From contig CALFXL010000060.1 of NCBI GenBank assembly GCA_937958045.1, positions 56,145 to 120,144 of the forward strand: a DNA stretch of 64,000 nucleotides. Direction: 5' to 3'. Origin of the DNA: an uncultured Opitutaceae bacterium. GTDB lineage: Bacteria > Verrucomicrobiota > Verrucomicrobiia > Opitutales > Opitutaceae. The translations under genes were made by a program, and so were the position numbers. Numbering within the stretch: position 1 is the stretch's first letter; the number at the start of each line of letters is the position of its first letter. This document shows, in pieces, positions 61,901-64,000 of this stretch. The notes beneath the pieces are model-generated. The model saw nothing but the letters and a program-made list of their open reading frames with translations. It had not been told where the DNA came from and did no database searches.

Positions 61901-62800
61901 ATGTCCGACGCCTCCATTTCCCGTCCTGCCCTCCTGGTCGCCGATCGCTGGAAAGACTATCAGCTCCTCGATGCCGGCCTGGGCATGAAACACGAGCGTT
62001 GGGGTCCGTACACCCTCGTGCGCCCCGATCCGCAAATCATCTGGCCGCGCTCCGGAGGCGCCACCAAGTGGGAAAAATGGGACGGCTTTTATCACCGCGC
62101 CTCCACCGGCGGCGGCAAGTGGGAGTTTCGCCGCGAACTGCCCGAGTATTGGAAAATCAACTACGGTTCCCTCACGTTCAAAATCCATCCGACCTCCTTC
62201 AAACACACCGGCCTCTTCCCCGAGCAGGCGGTGAATTGGGATTGGTTTTCCCAAAAAATCCGCGACGCGCGCGCCACCGGCCGCGAGGTCAACGTCCTCA
62301 ATCTCTTCGGCTACACCGGCGCCGCCACCTGCGCCGCCGCCGCCGCGGGCGCGAGCGTGTGTCATGTCGACGCCGCCGACGGCATGGTCAAATGGTGTCG
62401 CGAAAACGCCGCGCTCTCCGGCCTCGCCGAAAAACCCATCCGCTACATCGTCGATGACTGCCTGAAGTTCGTTCGCCGCGAAATCAAACGCGGCCGCCAG
62501 TACGACGCCGTCATCATGGATCCTCCTACCTACGGACGCGGCTCCACCGGCGAAATGTGGAAACTGGAGGACCACCTCTGGGAACTCCTCACGGAGTGCA
62601 AACAGCTCCTGAGCGACCGCCCGGTTTTTTTCCTCATCAACGCCTACACCGCACGCCTCTCGCCGACGGTCGTGGCCAATCTCCTCTCCGCCCTCCTGCA
62701 CGACGCCCACGGTACGATCACCGCCGGCGAAGTCGGCCTCCCGATTCAGCGCGACGGCAAAACCCTCCCCTGCGGCATCTACGGTCGCTGGGAACCGTGA
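61901..62800 (+). CDS. SAM-dependent methyltransferase, RlmI-like (COG1092)
   Basis: 299 aa. SAM-binding motif I is VLNLFGYTGAATCAAAAAGA with the acidic end of the next strand at HVDAAD, and the catalytic MDPPTYGRG corresponds to the DPP-x-Y motif of the rRNA cytosine methyltransferases. It lacks the N-terminal PUA domain of RlmI, so the RNA target may differ. Monocistronic, just before the restriction gene. Confidence 0.85.
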   Translation: MSDASISRPALLVADRWKDYQLLDAGLGMKHERWGPYTLVRPDPQIIWPRSGGATKWEKWDGFYHRASTGGGKWEFRRELPEYWKINYGSLTFKIHPTSFKHTGLFPEQAVNWDWFSQKIRDARATGREVNVLNLFGYTGAATCAAAAAGASVCHVDAADGMVKWCRENAALSGLAEKPIRYIVDDCLKFVRREIKRGRQYDAVIMDPPTYGRGSTGEMWKLEDHLWELLTECKQLLSDRPVFFLINAYTARLSPTVVANLLSALLHDAHGTITAGEVGLPIQRDGKTLPCGIYGRWEP

Positions 62801-62880
62801 GCGGCTTGCTATAAATTCGGCCGGCCTTTTCTAAATCTTTCCTCGGGAACGACGATGGCTAAAGTCATCCGCAGGTTCCC

Positions 62881-64000
62881 ATGCTTCCTAACCAAAATCC
62901 CGAGCAAATCGCCCGCGACGCCATCGACGCGCAACTCCGGGCCAGCGGCTGGGCGGTTCAGTCGAAAGATGCCATCAACTTCCACGAGTGCGAGGGTCAG
63001 GCCGTCCGCGAATACACGACTGATTCCGGCCCCGCCGACTACGTGCTCTTCGTCGACGGCAAACCCGTCGGCGTGATCGAGGCGAAGAAAGAAACTCTCG
63101 GCCACAACATCACCGCGGTCGAAGACCAAACCGCCGACTACGCCGCCGCGAAGCTCCGCTACATCCAGCACACCGGCGTCCCGCTTCCCTTCCTCTACGA
63201 AGCCACCGGCGTCATCACGCGCTTCACCGATCAGCGTGACCCGAAGCCGCGCTCCCGCGAGGTCTTCTCGTTCCACCGCCCCGAAACGCTCCGCGCCTGG
63301 CTCGCCGCGCCCGCTCCCGGTCAGCCCGCCCGCTCGCTCCGCGCCCGCCTTCAGGACCTGCCAGCCCTCGATCCCACCGGCCTGCGCGAGTGCCAGATCG
63401 ACGCGATCACGAACCTCGAAGTCTCGCTTAAACAGGCCAAGCCCCGCGCGCTCATCCAGATGGCCACCGGCTCGGGCAAGACCTTCACCGCCATCACGTC
63501 GATCTACCGCCTGCTCAAACACGCCCGCATCCGCCGCGTGCTCTTCCTCGTCGATACGCGCAACCTCGGCGAGCAGGCCGAGCAGGAGTTCCTCGCCTTC
63601 ACGCCCAACGACGACAACCGCAAGTTCACCGAACTCTACACCGTCACCCGCCTCGCCTCGTCCTACCTGCCCTCCGACGCCGAGGTTTACATCTCCACCA
63701 TCCAGCGGATGTATTCGCTCCTCAAGGGCGAGCCGCTCGACGACTCCGCCGAGGACGAAAACCCCGCCGAGCGCACCGACCGCCGACGCGAGCCGATGCC
63801 CGTCGTTTATTCCGCCGCGGTGCCGCCGGAGTTCTTCGATCTCATCATCATCGATGAGTGCCACCGCTCGATCTACAACCTCTGGCGCCAGGTCCTCGAC
63901 TACTTCGACGCCTTCCTCGTCGGCCTCACCGCCACGCCCGACGCCCGCACCTACGCCTTCTTCCGCCAAAACGTCGTCTCCGAATACACCCACGAACGCG
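62881..64000 (+). CDS. hsdR: Type I restriction enzyme subunit R (HsdR), 5' part (runs off the window)
   Basis: At least 373 aa from ATG at 62881, still open at the window end. Residues about 45-75 hold the nuclease motif GPADYVLFVDGKPVGVIEAKK (D...E-x-K). The helicase motor shows Walker A QMATGSGKTFTAI, Walker B/DECH IIIDECHRSIYNLW and motif III VGLTATPDA, in the EcoEI/EcoR124-like order. The subunit translocates and cuts DNA once HsdM and HsdS recognise unmodified sites. Those genes, and any linked defence genes, should lie to the right. The 80-base gap before it shows a short AT-rich stretch but no defined promoter. Confidence 0.93.
   Translation, partial: MLPNQNPEQIARDAIDAQLRASGWAVQSKDAINFHECEGQAVREYTTDSGPADYVLFVDGKPVGVIEAKKETLGHNITAVEDQTADYAAAKLRYIQHTGVPLPFLYEATGVITRFTDQRDPKPRSREVFSFHRPETLRAWLAAPAPGQPARSLRARLQDLPALDPTGLRECQIDAITNLEVSLKQAKPRALIQMATGSGKTFTAITSIYRLLKHARIRRVLFLVDTRNLGEQAEQEFLAFTPNDDNRKFTELYTVTRLASSYLPSDAEVYISTIQRMYSLLKGEPLDDSAEDENPAERTDRRREPMPVVYSAAVPPEFFDLIIIDECHRSIYNLWRQVLDYFDAFLVGLTATPDARTYAFFRQNVVSEYTHER

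Overview
The window is about 64 kb of GC-rich, densely coding bacterial DNA, probably chromosomal. The gene families point to a verrucomicrobial (Opitutaceae-like) organism: a TIGR02597-type surface protein next to a PEP-CTERM protein, a DUF4861 protein in a kdu operon, many TonB C-terminal-domain proteins, GTP-type PEP carboxykinase, and several GTG/TTG starts with almost no Shine-Dalgarno sequences. This placement rests on family recognition by eye, not on a search. I saw no tRNA, rRNA, CRISPR array, transposase or integrase. Both edges cut genes: a sigma-54 activator on the left and a type I restriction subunit (HsdR) on the right.

Layout. 1-9 kb: end of a sigma-54 regulator, secreted GH12 glucanase, LolD/MacB-like ABC pair, PEP carboxykinase, CDF metal transporter, two paralogous HDOD proteins. 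9-23 kb: a signalling block with an ACT protein, DUF3299-like protein, two large hybrid histidine kinases, a lipoprotein with a SipW-like signal-peptidase fold, CheX, a REC/pseudo-REC/STAS protein, and a proline-rich/TPR/FlgN-like operon. 21-30 kb: uronate metabolism (GH105; DUF4861-kduI-kduD operon), an STT3-like membrane glycosyltransferase and an AT-richer orphan gene. 30-40 kb: TIGR02597 and PEP-CTERM proteins, TonB plus chemoreceptor, nucleotidyltransferase, PIG-L deacetylase, a three-gene ECF module arranged like cnrYXH, a double TonB-domain protein and an unknown membrane protein. 40-52 kb: desaturase, UMF1-type MFS transporter, PL1 pectate lyase, a PrsK-like kinase with a NarL-type regulator, pyruvate carboxylase. 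52-64 kb: DUF2062, DUF3016, gluconokinase, penicillin-acylase-type hydrolase, cytochrome c, nucleoside deoxyribosyltransferase, uracil phosphoribosyltransferase, YjbR and C39-like proteins, two tandem TonB-domain lipoproteins, DUF481 outer-membrane protein, methyltransferase, hsdR.

How the genes work together. PL1, GH105, KduI and KduD are successive steps from pectin-like polymers to 2-keto-3-deoxygluconate, with GH12 acting on beta-glucans; pyruvate carboxylase and PEP carboxykinase link this to gluconeogenesis. The chemoreceptor, CheX, receiver proteins, HDOD proteins and FlgN-like protein suggest a motile cell. Five signalling transcription units carry sequences resembling sigma-28 (flagellar) promoters, four of them at the exact consensus spacing. 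This is the most useful new regulatory hypothesis here. The other unusual items are the cnrYXH-like module lacking the known metal ligands, TonB C-terminal domains on lipoproteins, a signal-peptidase-like domain on a lipoprotein, and a small hairpin-forming repeat (GTATTCAG-N3-CTGGATAC) spread through the window.
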